NCBI RefSeq assembly: GCF_011762485.1
Contig: NZ_JAAKGI010000002.1
Span: forward strand, 1 to 64,000
Length of the DNA stretch: 64,000 nt
Reading direction: 5' to 3'
Source: Yeosuana marina
GTDB taxonomy: Bacteria > Bacteroidota > Bacteroidia > Flavobacteriales > Flavobacteriaceae
Shown one piece after another: positions 1-9,156 of this stretch. Every line of letters begins with the position of its first letter. Position 1 is the stretch's first letter. Made by a program: the position numbers and the translations under genes. Under the pieces are notes generated by a model that was given only the letters and a program-made list of their open reading frames with translations, searched no databases and had not been told where the DNA came from.

Positions 1-3000
1 CCAACGCCATTAACACTTGTGGAAACAACCAATATCAATGCGAATTGTAATTTTGGAGCTCAAGTAAGTGTAACAGCAGGTGGGGGTACACCAAATTACA
101 CCTATGCATTTGTAGAAAATGGTGTAGGACCAATAGCTACGGATTATACATCAAGTGCTAGTGCGGTATTAGATCCAACAACCAATACAGATTGGGATGT
201 TTGGGTGATGGATGCTAACGGATGTACAACCCAAATAGATGTTGTTATTGATACAGACCCATTACCAACGGTAACGGTTCCAGCAGTAGCATCAAATCAA
301 TGTAATTTAACTGGAGATCCTTACACGTTTACAGTAACAAGTCCTACTGGAGTCGGACCTTTCACCTATTCAATAGGAACCGGTTTTCAATCAAATCCAA
401 CATTTACAGTGTCAACACCAGGAACTTATAATGTAACCCTTAAAGACGCAAATGGTTGTACAACTTTAATGCTAACAGATGTAATTATTTATCCTGCATT
501 AGATGTAACGCCTGCAATAACTACGTTACCAAGTTGTTCTGAAGGAGATGGTGTAATTACTGTAACAGGTTCAGGAGGTTCAGGAAACTATGCATATAGC
601 ATAACTCCTTCTGCATCTATAACGCAAACAGGTAATGTATTCTCAGGTTTGTCATCAGCAACTAATTATACAGTTACTATAGAAGATACAACAACTTTAT
701 GTACAAAAGATGTAATAGTGAATTTACCAACAGCCACTCCTGTAACTTTTACAGCGACATCGTCTGATGTAAGTTGTAATGGCGGAAGTGATGGCGGTAT
801 TACTGTAAATTTACCAGCAAGCAACGATAATCCGGTTTATACCTATGAGATTACAGCAGGACCTACTACGGTAGCTACTCAAACTTCAAATTCTTTTTCT
901 GGATTGGCTGCTGGAACCTATACAGTTTTAGTAACCTCTGGTAGAGGATGTACATTATCACAAGATGTAACGGTAAATAAGCCAAATCCTATAGTAATTT
1001 CAGCACCTATAGTGGTTGATTATGCTTGTTCAACAGGTACAAACACAACCAATTTTGCAACTATTACCGTTAATACTGTAACGGGTGGATCCGGTACATA
1101 CGCCAATTATGAATTTATAAAGAATGGAACTGTTGTTCAGTTTAGCAATAATAATGTATACACTGAATCGGATTTATTAGGAGGCACATATACAATTAAT
1201 GTTTATGACGATAATGGATGTTCAGGTACAACAACTGCTACCATAGCACCTTATATTCAACTAGATACAATCAATGTAACTATTGATAATGACATTACGT
1301 GTACAAATGATGAAGATATTACTGTTTCGGTAAGCAGTATTGGTGGTACACCAACAAATTTAGAATATACATTAGAAGATTTTGCTGCCATTTTACCTAC
1401 TCAAACGAATACAACAGGTATTTTTACGGCATTGCCAATAGGAAATTATATAATTACTGTTACCAATTTAGATACAGGATGTAGTTTACAAAAAGTACAT
1501 TATATAAGTGATCCAAATACGTTTGATCTTACAATAGATTCAGTTGTTGATGTTACTTGCTTTAATGATTCGGATGGTAGTGTTAATGTGACGTTTATTG
1601 ATAGAGTGCCTACGCCAACAGACGAGGCAGGTATATTTGATTATACTGTTACTGATGCTTTAAGTAACCTAGTTACTTCTGGAACATCAACAAATGCAGG
1701 TCCTGTGTCCATATCAGGATTAGCATCTGGAACCTATACTATAAATGCAACTTTAACAAATGCACCGTATTGTTCAGTAAGTAAAAACTTTACAATTACA
1801 GCGCCAACAGCAGCTTTAGCTATTTTTGAAACCCATACAGAAATTACCTGTGTAAGCGGTAACAATGATGGCTCTATTTCAGCAACAGCAACGGGAGGCT
1901 GGCCAGGTGGTTATGAATATCAATTGGAACTAACTTCTGGTACTATTATTACTCCGTTTAGTAATGTGTCTAATTTTAGTGGTTTAACAGCAGGAGATTA
2001 TGTAGTTAGTGCAAGAGATTCTAGAGGCTGTATTGCTTCAGATGTTGTTACATTAGCAATACCAATACCAATATCAGCAACGGTAACTCCAAGCACAAAT
2101 TTATTATCATGCTTTGGAGACACTAATGCGAGTATCACAGTGAGCGGAGTAGCAGGAGGTCAAGGAAGTAATTATACCTATACACTGAATACAATTTTAC
2201 CAAATCCTAGTACGTCAGGACCTCAGTTGTCACCTGTATTTACAGGATTAGGAGCTGGTACTTATACAGTAGATATAACCGATGGCTATAACTGCGCATT
2301 TACATCTGCTAATATTGTAATAGCAGAACCAGCTCAAATACAATCATTATTAGTAAAATCAACATCTCAAACATGTTTAACAGGTACAACACTTACATTA
2401 AGTGCTACAGGAGGAACAGGAAATTATGAGTATAGTGATACGGCTGCATTTACAACAGTTTTAGGATCATTTGTATCATCAACTACAATTAATGTGACTC
2501 CAGGAACGTATATGTATTATGTACGAGATGCTAATGGTTGTTATGCTAGTGTGTCAAATCAAATAAAAATAGATCCGCTTCCACCATTAGTGGTTTCTGT
2601 AGACGCTACCAATGCATTTATTAACTGTGCTGGAGATAATACAGGTGTCATTGTAGCAACTGCTCAAGGTGGTCTGGGTAGTTATGTGTACACATTACAA
2701 GATAATTTAGGAAATCCTATTCCCGGAGCCGTACAAAATACACCAGGTGTTTTCACCAATCTTTTTGCTGGAAATTATCAGGTGCAAGTAGATAGTGGAG
2801 ATTGTAATACAGTATCGACTGTAATAGCTATAACAGAACCAGCGTCGCCACTAACAGAAAGTCATACGTCATTCGATGTTACTTGTAATGGGTCTGACAA
2901 TGGAGTATTAGAAATAAATGCTTCAGGTGGAACAGGAGTTATTAAGTATGCTATTTCACCGCAATTAAATCAATTTTTTGATACACCAACCTTTGATCAT

Positions 3001-4065
3001 CTTGCGCCAGGAACTTATGATGTAATTGTTCAAGACGAATTAGGTTGTTACATCGTATTTAATTTCACAATTAATGAACCAAACCCACTGATGGTTAACA
3101 TCGTTCCGGGATCATTAATTCCAGAAGTTTGTACAGGTGATTTGAGTGGTGAGTTTAGTATTGATATTACTGGAGGAACCGCACCTTATAGTGTTGCTTT
3201 AGACGATATTAATGCTGCGTATACAACAGGAAACTTAGCTCAAACACAATTCGATTTTACCGGATTAGCAGGAGGTGATCATGTGGTTTATGTAATAGAT
3301 GGCCAAGGTTGTGAGTCTGAATGGAATATCACATTCCCAGAATCTGTTATAATAGATCCAGAGGCAGTTGTTGAATATGGATGTGTAAATAATATGTCTT
3401 CTAATACCGTTACGGTAACTATAGATGCCAGTATTACCAATCCTTCAGATGTAGATTACTCCCTTGATGGAGGTCCATATCAGGCTAGTAATATATTTAT
3501 TGATGTAGCTCCAGGAACACATGTTATTGATGCAAGACACACGAATGGTTGTATAAAATCAACTGCACCGTTTGTTATTGATCAAATAGATCCATTAGCA
3601 ATGACTATAGATGATACCCAGATAAATCAAATTGTAGTTACAGCTACTGGTGGTTCAGGAATATATGAATACGCGTTAAATGGCGAATCCAACGGTAGTT
3701 CAAATACATTTGTTATTTATCAGTCTGGAGACTACACAGTTTCGGTAACAGATAGTGATGGTTGTACAACTGAAATCACAAGGTATTTTGAATACATAGA
3801 TATTTGTATTCCAAACTATTTTACACCGAATGGAGATGGTGTTACAGATGATTGGGCTCCAGGATGTACCATAACATATAAAGATCTTGAGTATTCAATT
3901 TTTGATAGATATGGTCGAAAAATTGCCACAAAACGTCTAGGACAAACATGGGATGGTACCTATAATGGAACACCATTACCAACTGGAGACTATTGGTACG
4001 TAATAAAATTAAATGATAAAAATGATGATCGTGAATTTGTTGGACATTTCACTCTTTACAGATAA
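1..4065 (+). CDS. SprB-like repeat adhesin with T9SS type B sorting domain (5' partial)
   Basis: This is the C-terminal part of a very large secreted surface protein. The frame is open to base 1 and the first possible start is a GTG at 19, so the true start lies upstream of the window. It consists of a dozen or more SprB-type repeats of roughly 80-100 residues. Each has the pattern Cys, then a Gly/Ser-rich turn such as GGSGNY, then FSGLxAGTYTV, then a GC dipeptide and a proline. The last 85 or so residues are a gliding-motility-type C-terminal domain (motif NYFTPNGDGVTDDW, then the D-RYGR and GDYWYV elements), which in this family directs export by the type IX secretion system. It is followed 42 bases later by a PorP/SprF gene, its usual partner. 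The likely role is a cell-surface adhesin for gliding or attachment. The repeat fold and sorting class are clear; the ligand is unknown. Confidence 0.9.
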   Translation, partial: PTPLTLVETTNINANCNFGAQVSVTAGGGTPNYTYAFVENGVGPIATDYTSSASAVLDPTTNTDWDVWVMDANGCTTQIDVVIDTDPLPTVTVPAVASNQCNLTGDPYTFTVTSPTGVGPFTYSIGTGFQSNPTFTVSTPGTYNVTLKDANGCTTLMLTDVIIYPALDVTPAITTLPSCSEGDGVITVTGSGGSGNYAYSITPSASITQTGNVFSGLSSATNYTVTIEDTTTLCTKDVIVNLPTATPVTFTATSSDVSCNGGSDGGITVNLPASNDNPVYTYEITAGPTTVATQTSNSFSGLAAGTYTVLVTSGRGCTLSQDVTVNKPNPIVISAPIVVDYACSTGTNTTNFATITVNTVTGGSGTYANYEFIKNGTVVQFSNNNVYTESDLLGGTYTINVYDDNGCSGTTTATIAPYIQLDTINVTIDNDITCTNDEDITVSVSSIGGTPTNLEYTLEDFAAILPTQTNTTGIFTALPIGNYIITVTNLDTGCSLQKVHYISDPNTFDLTIDSVVDVTCFNDSDGSVNVTFIDRVPTPTDEAGIFDYTVTDALSNLVTSGTSTNAGPVSISGLASGTYTINATLTNAPYCSVSKNFTITAPTAALAIFETHTEITCVSGNNDGSISATATGGWPGGYEYQLELTSGTIITPFSNVSNFSGLTAGDYVVSARDSRGCIASDVVTLAIPIPISATVTPSTNLLSCFGDTNASITVSGVAGGQGSNYTYTLNTILPNPSTSGPQLSPVFTGLGAGTYTVDITDGYNCAFTSANIVIAEPAQIQSLLVKSTSQTCLTGTTLTLSATGGTGNYEYSDTAAFTTVLGSFVSSTTINVTPGTYMYYVRDANGCYASVSNQIKIDPLPPLVVSVDATNAFINCAGDNTGVIVATAQGGLGSYVYTLQDNLGNPIPGAVQNTPGVFTNLFAGNYQVQVDSGDCNTVSTVIAITEPASPLTESHTSFDVTCNGSDNGVLEINASGGTGVIKYAISPQLNQFFDTPTFDHLAPGTYDVIVQDELGCYIVFNFTINEPNPLMVNIVPGSLIPEVCTGDLSGEFSIDITGGTAPYSVALDDINAAYTTGNLAQTQFDFTGLAGGDHVVYVIDGQGCESEWNITFPESVIIDPEAVVEYGCVNNMSSNTVTVTIDASITNPSDVDYSLDGGPYQASNIFIDVAPGTHVIDARHTNGCIKSTAPFVIDQIDPLAMTIDDTQINQIVVTATGGSGIYEYALNGESNGSSNTFVIYQSGDYTVSVTDSDGCTTEITRYFEYIDICIPNYFTPNGDGVTDDWAPGCTITYKDLEYSIFDRYGRKIATKRLGQTWDGTYNGTPLPTGDYWYVIKLNDKNDDREFVGHFTLYR

Positions 4066-4107
4066 ATAAAATTAGCAATTATGCCCTCAAACCTTAAACA
4101 CACACAC

Positions 4108-5079
4108 ATGCAAAGACTAGTTATATATCTGTTTCTCATTGTTATAGCCAAAGGTTATAGCCAAGAGCTTAATTTGCCTGTATTTACTCAATACCTGGCA
4201 GATAATGATTTTGTGGTGTCTCCAACATATGCTGGAATAGGCGATAATTTAAGAATAAGGGCTAATGGGTTAACACAATGGGTAGGTATTAAGGATGCTC
4301 CAGATAATCAGTCGTTGTATGTTGATTTTAGAATTGCAGACCGATCTGGTGTAGGAATATCTTTGTATAACGATAGCAACGGATATACTAAGCAAACAGG
4401 CGTTAAGTTTTCGTTTGCTCATCATATTATTTTAGACTATTATTCTAAACAATACTTGTCATTTGGTATTTCGTATAATATTAATAATTTTAAAATTGAT
4501 GTCAATAAGTTTGATACAACATACGAAATACCCATTTTAGATCCTTTTGTAACTGATAATAGAGCGACTTCAAATAATAACTTTGATGTAGGTATGTTGT
4601 ATAGGAATAAAGGGTTTTACTTAAGTTTTAATGCAAGTAATATTTTAGATAAAAAGGTTGCAGATTTTAGAGTTTTAGAACCAAGTTTGCTATTGAATTA
4701 CCAAATCTATTCAGGTTATAAAATTAAGGGGTCTAAAGGAAGTAGGGTAGAAATAGAACCTTCTGTGTATTATCAAATGTTTAGCAGTGATAAACGGTCT
4801 AGTACAGATGTTAATATAAAATACAGAAAATATAATAGAAATGAAGATTATTTCTGGGCAGGCGTATCTTACCGTTTTCTTAATGATCAATTTTTTAAAC
4901 CTTTAAATGTAGGCCCTATGGCCGGGTTTAAAAAGTCTAATTTTTATTTTGGGTACTCGTACCAAATAACGACTAACGATTTGTCAGGTTTTAATTCTGG
5001 TACCCATGTGGTTACTATTGGTTTCGACTTTTTACAATCAATCAGTAATTGTCCGTGTACACAAAGTCCCATACATTAA
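4108..5079 (+). CDS. PorP/SprF family type IX secretion system membrane protein
   Basis: This is an outer-membrane beta-barrel protein of the PorP/SprF family, which in Bacteroidota is needed for export or anchoring of the type B sorted adhesin encoded just upstream. The start is taken at ATG 4108, not at the upstream in-frame ATG 4081, because 4108 begins directly with a signal peptide (positively charged Arg, a hydrophobic run, then GYSQ as the probable cleavage site). Family hallmarks are visible: the early FTQYLADNDFVVSPTYAG segment, then alternating amphipathic strands with many Tyr/Phe/Asn, and a C-terminal HVVTIGFDF strand. The predicted length is 323 residues, usual for the family. 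It is probably co-transcribed with the adhesin. Confidence 0.88.
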   Translation: MQRLVIYLFLIVIAKGYSQELNLPVFTQYLADNDFVVSPTYAGIGDNLRIRANGLTQWVGIKDAPDNQSLYVDFRIADRSGVGISLYNDSNGYTKQTGVKFSFAHHIILDYYSKQYLSFGISYNINNFKIDVNKFDTTYEIPILDPFVTDNRATSNNNFDVGMLYRNKGFYLSFNASNILDKKVADFRVLEPSLLLNYQIYSGYKIKGSKGSRVEIEPSVYYQMFSSDKRSSTDVNIKYRKYNRNEDYFWAGVSYRFLNDQFFKPLNVGPMAGFKKSNFYFGYSYQITTNDLSGFNSGTHVVTIGFDFLQSISNCPCTQSPIH

Positions 5080-5292
5080 TGCCATTTTTTGTTAAAATAT
5101 TTTACCTACATATAAGTTTCGAAATTTTTAAAGTACAAAAATTAAAATTTTGTAAATAATTGTATTTTAGAGTGTTAAGTATTAATATAACGTTGTAGTT
5201 ATGTCTTTTTTTACAAAAATTAACATTATTTTAACATAAAATCCTTTCAGTATAGCGGTTGTTTTTTAACCTTATCGGCAAACACAATTTTC

Positions 5293-5484
5293 ATGAAACT
5301 TATAAAAATTAAAAGAAAAACTAAATTAGAAAAGCGTTATAGTATTAAGATGGGTGAATTAAGTACAAATGTTACTTATATCAGAAAGTATTTACTTGGT
5401 TTACCAGTTAAAACATTGCATAAATACCGTGAAACTTATTACGGTGCAATAAAAGATTGCGAGGATTGCTCAATAGCTCGGTAA
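5293..5484 (+). CDS. Small basic hypothetical protein (63 aa)
   Basis: A 63-residue, strongly basic protein starting MKLIKIKRKTKLEK. It contains four Cys/Tyr-rich residues near the end (KDCEDC). It stands alone between the PorP/SprF gene and proC, with about 210 bases of AT-rich upstream DNA. I do not recognise a domain. The composition (ordered amphipathic middle, KTLHKYRETYYG) and a good ATG after an A-rich leader make it look like a real gene and not a chance frame. It could be a small nucleic-acid-binding protein, but that is only a guess from the charge. Confidence 0.55.
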   Translation: MKLIKIKRKTKLEKRYSIKMGELSTNVTYIRKYLLGLPVKTLHKYRETYYGAIKDCEDCSIAR

Positions 5485-5564
5485 TCAACAAAACATAAAA
5501 AGCTTACAAAGATTAAAATATTATCTATTCAAGGTAATTTCTATCAATTTTTTAAAACAATTTA

Positions 5565-6365
5565 ATGAAAGTATTAGTAATTGGAGCAGGTAACATGGGG
5601 CTTACCTATGCTCAAGGTATGTCTAAATCAAAACTTCTTAAAAAAAGAAATATCATGATTTTAGACACTTCCGAAGAAAAAATTAAAGAATTAAATGAGA
5701 TTTCTCACTTTGATGTCTATAAAGATTTAAAGGACTGTGTTCCATTTGCAGACATTGTTTTTATAGCTGTTAAACCCTATCATTCAGAAGAATTATTTAA
5801 AGCAATAGCACCTTTAGTAAATAAAGAGCAAATTATTATATCAATAATGGCTGGTATTACTATTGATTATATGAAAGACTTAACAGGTCTTGATAAAGTT
5901 GTAAGAGCTATGCCAAATTTACCAGCTCAGATAGGTAGAGGATTAACCTCATATATAGCCTCAGAAGCAGTGTCAAAAGTAGAACTTATATTAGTTGAAA
6001 ATCTATTAGATACTACTGGAAAATCTATTTTAGTAAGCAATGAAAACTTTATTGATGCTTCAACAGGTATTTCGGGTAGTGGACCAGCATACGTATTCTA
6101 CTTTATGCAAAGTATGATGGAAGCTGCGCTTCAAATGGGATTTTCAAAAAATATTTCAAAGGTACTAGTAAGTGAAACGTTTACAGGGGCAGTAGAATTA
6201 TTTAATCAAGCAGATCATTCGCCTAATAAATGGATGGATATGGTAGCATCAAAAGGTGGTACCACACGAGCCGCTCTTGACTCAATGGAAGATAATAATG
6301 TAAATGAATTAATAAAAGAAGCCGCATTTGCAGCATTTAACAGAGCTGTTGAATTAGGAAAATAA
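5565..6365 (+). CDS. proC: Pyrroline-5-carboxylate reductase
   Basis: Catalyses the last step of proline synthesis, NAD(P)H-dependent reduction of 1-pyrroline-5-carboxylate to proline, in the cytosol. The N-terminus has the dinucleotide-binding glycine pattern GAGNMG at residues 7-12. The C-terminal half has the family signature GSGPAYVFYFM around residue 170, followed by the helical dimerisation domain with KGGTTRAALD. At 266 residues it is full length for the family. The stop is one base before the start of proB, so the two proline genes form an operon; the partner gamma-glutamyl phosphate reductase gene (proA) is not next to them in this window. Confidence 0.95.
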   Translation: MKVLVIGAGNMGLTYAQGMSKSKLLKKRNIMILDTSEEKIKELNEISHFDVYKDLKDCVPFADIVFIAVKPYHSEELFKAIAPLVNKEQIIISIMAGITIDYMKDLTGLDKVVRAMPNLPAQIGRGLTSYIASEAVSKVELILVENLLDTTGKSILVSNENFIDASTGISGSGPAYVFYFMQSMMEAALQMGFSKNISKVLVSETFTGAVELFNQADHSPNKWMDMVASKGGTTRAALDSMEDNNVNELIKEAAFAAFNRAVELGK

Positions 6366-6366
6366 G

Positions 6367-7143
6367 ATGGAAAAATACAAAGAAAAAATAGTGATTAAAG
6401 TTGGTACTAATGTTATGACCAACAAAGATAAACGAATAGTAAGACCTGTTTTAAGACGATTGGTAAGACAGATTGCTGAACTCTATGAGCGTGATATTAT
6501 TACAATTCTCGTGTCTTCTGGTTCTGTTATTGCTGGAAAAGAAGTCTTAGGACGATCAAAAATAAAAGATAAAACGCAAAGAAGACAAGTATATTCTGCC
6601 ATTGGACAACCTAGAATGATGCGCTTGTATTACAATATTTTTATGGATTATGGTATGAAGTGCGCTCAAGTGCTTCCAACTAAAAGAGATTTTAGCCCAG
6701 GAGTTCATAGAGAAAATATGATAAATTGTTATGAAGGATTATTGTCTGAAGGCGTTATTCCTATTTTAAATGAAGATGATGCCGTTTCAGTTACCATGTC
6801 CATGTTTTCTGATAATGACGAGTTAGCTAGTTTAGTTGCTCAACTAATTAATGCCGACAAACTTATTATTTTAACAGACATTGATGGGTTGTATGATGGG
6901 CATCCAGATTTAGATAGTAGTAGTCTTATCGAGGAAGTTAGTTCAGACGACAATGTAGACAAGTATATTAAGGAGAGCCATAAAGGTGAAGCAGAAGGTA
7001 GAGGAGGCATGGGGTCTAAATTAGACTATGCAAAACAAGCAGCTTCAAATAGCATTCCTACATTTATAGCAAATGGAAAGCGAGACAATACTATTATTGA
7101 TATTATTGATGGTAAAAGTGTAGGAACAAAAGTTGTTTCATAG
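6367..7143 (+). CDS. proB: Glutamate 5-kinase (short form without PUA domain)
   Basis: Phosphorylates glutamate to gamma-glutamyl phosphate, the first step of proline synthesis. It belongs to the amino-acid kinase family: the N-terminal KVGTNV motif (residues 11-16) binds phosphate, and the later RGGMGSKLDYAKQA stretch around residues 212-225 is the ATP/substrate loop. At 258 residues it consists only of the kinase domain; the C-terminal PUA domain of the enterobacterial enzyme is absent, as is common in this phylum. It follows proC with a one-base gap, which implies co-translation. A long imperfect hairpin lies directly downstream. Confidence 0.93.
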   Translation: MEKYKEKIVIKVGTNVMTNKDKRIVRPVLRRLVRQIAELYERDIITILVSSGSVIAGKEVLGRSKIKDKTQRRQVYSAIGQPRMMRLYYNIFMDYGMKCAQVLPTKRDFSPGVHRENMINCYEGLLSEGVIPILNEDDAVSVTMSMFSDNDELASLVAQLINADKLIILTDIDGLYDGHPDLDSSSLIEEVSSDDNVDKYIKESHKGEAEGRGGMGSKLDYAKQAASNSIPTFIANGKRDNTIIDIIDGKSVGTKVVS

Positions 7144-7183
7144 ATTTTTATTTCAAATTCATAGAAAGCAAAAGTATTCTCTT

Positions 7184-7262
7184 AATAGCCCGTTGTTTAT
7201 TTGATTAACATTTTATCATGTTAACAAAATCAAAAAAGCAATGGGTTATTTATGTTATTTTT
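7184..7262 (+). terminator. Long imperfect hairpin with U-rich tail after proB
   Basis: The outer arms are 7184-7195 and 7239-7250 and pair over 12 positions if two G-U pairs are allowed. An inner arm pair (TTTGATT near 7200 and AAATCAA near 7227) and a central TTAACA/TGTTAA pair extend it. A T-rich run follows. It may be a proB terminator, or a structured leader of the next gene, which starts 84 bases further on. Confidence 0.4.
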
Positions 7263-7318
7263 TTTATAAATATAAAGGCTTATGATTTAAATCATGAAAT
7301 TTATTGGCTAATAATTGA

Positions 7319-7326
7319 TAAGTTTG
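7319..7326 (+). promoter_or_regulatory. Putative -7 box of the phosphorylase gene
   Basis: TAAGTTTG matches the flavobacterial TAnnTTTG -7 element and ends 19 bases before the ATG at 7346. No convincing TTG lies at the -33 position, so support is partial. Confidence 0.35.
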
Positions 7327-7345
7327 CAACTTAAAAAAATAAAAT

Positions 7346-8989
7346 ATGGTAAATGATAATAATAAATGGAACCATCCATACAAGCCAGCAAAGAAGTACG
7401 ATAAAAAAGTAGCTTATTTTAGTATGGAATTTGGTATCCATCAAGCATTGAAAATTTATTCCGGCGGATTGGGCTTTTTAGCAGGTTCTCATATGCGTTC
7501 TGCTCATGAACTTAAACAAAATGTGATTGGAATTGGAATGCTATGGAAATATGGATATTATGATCAAGCTAGAAATGAAGACCAAACACTTCGTACAGAT
7601 TTTATAGAAAAATCATATAACTTTTTAGAAGATACAGGCATTGAAGTTTCTGTAGAATTACATGACAATCCTAATGTTAGAGTTAGAGCTTATGTGTTAA
7701 AACCAGAAATTTTTGGTTCTGTCCCTATTTATTTATTAAGCACAGATATAGATAGTAATGATTTTTTATCAAGAACCATTACCAATCATTTATACGATGC
7801 CAATGAAGTAACTAGAGTGTCTCAAAGTATTGTCCTTGGTATTGGAGGAGCAAAAGTAGTTGAAGCTCTAGGAGGTGCAGACATCTATCATTTAAACGAA
7901 GGGCACGGGTTACCGGCTTTTTATTATTTAAGAGATCAAGGTGTTAAACGTAAGCAATTTGTTTTTACAACGCATACACCAGAGAAAGCTGGTAATGAAG
8001 AGCGAGAAGGAGAGCATTTAAATCGCTGTGGTTTTTTTGGTAGAAAGCTTTCTCATGAGGAGCTAGCAAAGGAAACAGTAAATAACGGTATGATTAATTA
8101 TACAGTTTCTGCTTTAAGAATGGCAAAGAAAGCAAATGCTGTGTCAAAATTACATGCAGTTGTTGCTAATGATATGTGGAAGGATTTTAGTGATATTTGC
8201 GAAGTCATTCCTATTACCAATGCTCAAAATCAAAACTTCTGGCAAGATGGAGAGATTAAAAATGCTTGGAAGAAAAGGAGTAGTAAAGCTTATCTAAAAA
8301 GAAAGTTAGAACTTAAAAAAGAACTGTTTGACGAAGTTTTGAATCAAACTGAAAAACTATTTGATCCAAATGTATTAACCATCGTTTGGGCAAGGCGTTT
8401 TGCCGGTTATAAGCGTGCAGATTTATTATTGTACGATTTAGAACGCTTCAAGAAGTTAATTTCAAATTCTAAATATCCAGTACAAATCATTTGGGCAGGA
8501 AAACCTTATCCAAAAGATTTTTATGCGATTGATATATTTAATCATTTAGTAAATCATTCTAAAACGGCTTCAAATTTAGCTGTTTTAATAGGATATGAAA
8601 TAGATTTATCTAAGATGCTCAAAGAAGGATCGGATGTTTGGTTAAACACACCTAGAATAACACGAGAAGCTTCAGGAACAAGTGGAATGACGGCTGCTAT
8701 GAATGGTTCTGTGAATGTTTCAATAAATGACGGATGGATTCCTGAATTTGAAAAAAATGGTGAGAACTGTTTTGTGTTACCAGAATTAGACCATAATATG
8801 CCTGTTTGGGAGCAAGATAAGATAGATGCTGATAATTTGTATGATATTCTTGAAAACAAAGTACTTCCAACGTATTATGATAAACCAAAGGAATGGCAAA
8901 AAATTGTATTTCAAGGAATTGATGATGTTATTCCAGAATTTTCAAGTCATAGAATGGCAGAACAATATTACCAAGAACTTTATAAATAA
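7346..8989 (+). CDS. Alpha-glucan phosphorylase homologue lacking the PLP lysine
   Basis: A 547-residue GT35-type protein of the short alpha-glucan phosphorylase group, which normally releases glucose-1-phosphate from glycogen or maltodextrin. Family segments are present in order: YFSMEFG near residue 26, LNEGHGLPAF, FTTHTPEKAG, VWARRFAGYKRADLL, IIWAGKPYP, and DVWLNTPRITREASGTSGM. In the last motif the residue after GM should be the lysine that carries pyridoxal phosphate. Here codon 449 is ACG, Thr. The rest of the fold is well kept, so this is probably a diverged flavobacterial form with altered or no phosphorylase activity, not a decaying gene. It stands alone, with no glycogen synthase or branching enzyme nearby. 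A terminator follows. Confidence 0.85.
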   Translation: MVNDNNKWNHPYKPAKKYDKKVAYFSMEFGIHQALKIYSGGLGFLAGSHMRSAHELKQNVIGIGMLWKYGYYDQARNEDQTLRTDFIEKSYNFLEDTGIEVSVELHDNPNVRVRAYVLKPEIFGSVPIYLLSTDIDSNDFLSRTITNHLYDANEVTRVSQSIVLGIGGAKVVEALGGADIYHLNEGHGLPAFYYLRDQGVKRKQFVFTTHTPEKAGNEEREGEHLNRCGFFGRKLSHEELAKETVNNGMINYTVSALRMAKKANAVSKLHAVVANDMWKDFSDICEVIPITNAQNQNFWQDGEIKNAWKKRSSKAYLKRKLELKKELFDEVLNQTEKLFDPNVLTIVWARRFAGYKRADLLLYDLERFKKLISNSKYPVQIIWAGKPYPKDFYAIDIFNHLVNHSKTASNLAVLIGYEIDLSKMLKEGSDVWLNTPRITREASGTSGMTAAMNGSVNVSINDGWIPEFEKNGENCFVLPELDHNMPVWEQDKIDADNLYDILENKVLPTYYDKPKEWQKIVFQGIDDVIPEFSSHRMAEQYYQELYK

Positions 8990-9011
8990 GATACTTATTA
9001 TTCAATTTAGA

Positions 9012-9043
9012 AAGGCAAGCTAGTTTAGCTTGCCTTGTCTTTT
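9012..9043 (+). terminator. Rho-independent terminator of the phosphorylase gene
   Basis: A perfect 10-bp stem (arms 9012-9021 and 9027-9036, AAGGCAAGCT and its complement) with a 5-base loop and a T-rich tail, 23 bases after the stop codon. Confidence 0.8.
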
Positions 9044-9100
9044 ATAAAGAATACATTTTAAAAAATTAAAAATCACATTAATAGCGACTACAAAAACAAG

Positions 9101-9127
9101 TTGACACTTAAGGTTTTTGTAAATTTG
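9101..9127 (+). promoter_or_regulatory. Putative promoter of the MFS gene
   Basis: TTG at 9101-9103 and TAAATTTG at 9120-9127, 16 bases apart, resemble the Bacteroidota -33/-7 promoter. The ATG at 9157 would give a leader of about 25 bases. Confidence 0.5.
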
Positions 9128-9156
9128 CAGGCTTTATATTGGTTATTTAATCTACT

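Noticed and set aside
1-4065. CRISPR-like or short tandem DNA repeats in the adhesin gene
   Set aside because: The repetition is at protein level with strongly diverged units of 80-100 residues and no regular short direct repeat with spacers.
4081-4107. Upstream start of the PorP/SprF gene
   Set aside because: It would place nine polar residues before a clear signal peptide; the ATG at 4108 is the better start.
8554-8888. Minus-strand frames inside the phosphorylase homologue gene
   Set aside because: They overlap a well-supported gene on the other strand, have no recognisable domain and no promoter; they are antisense shadows.
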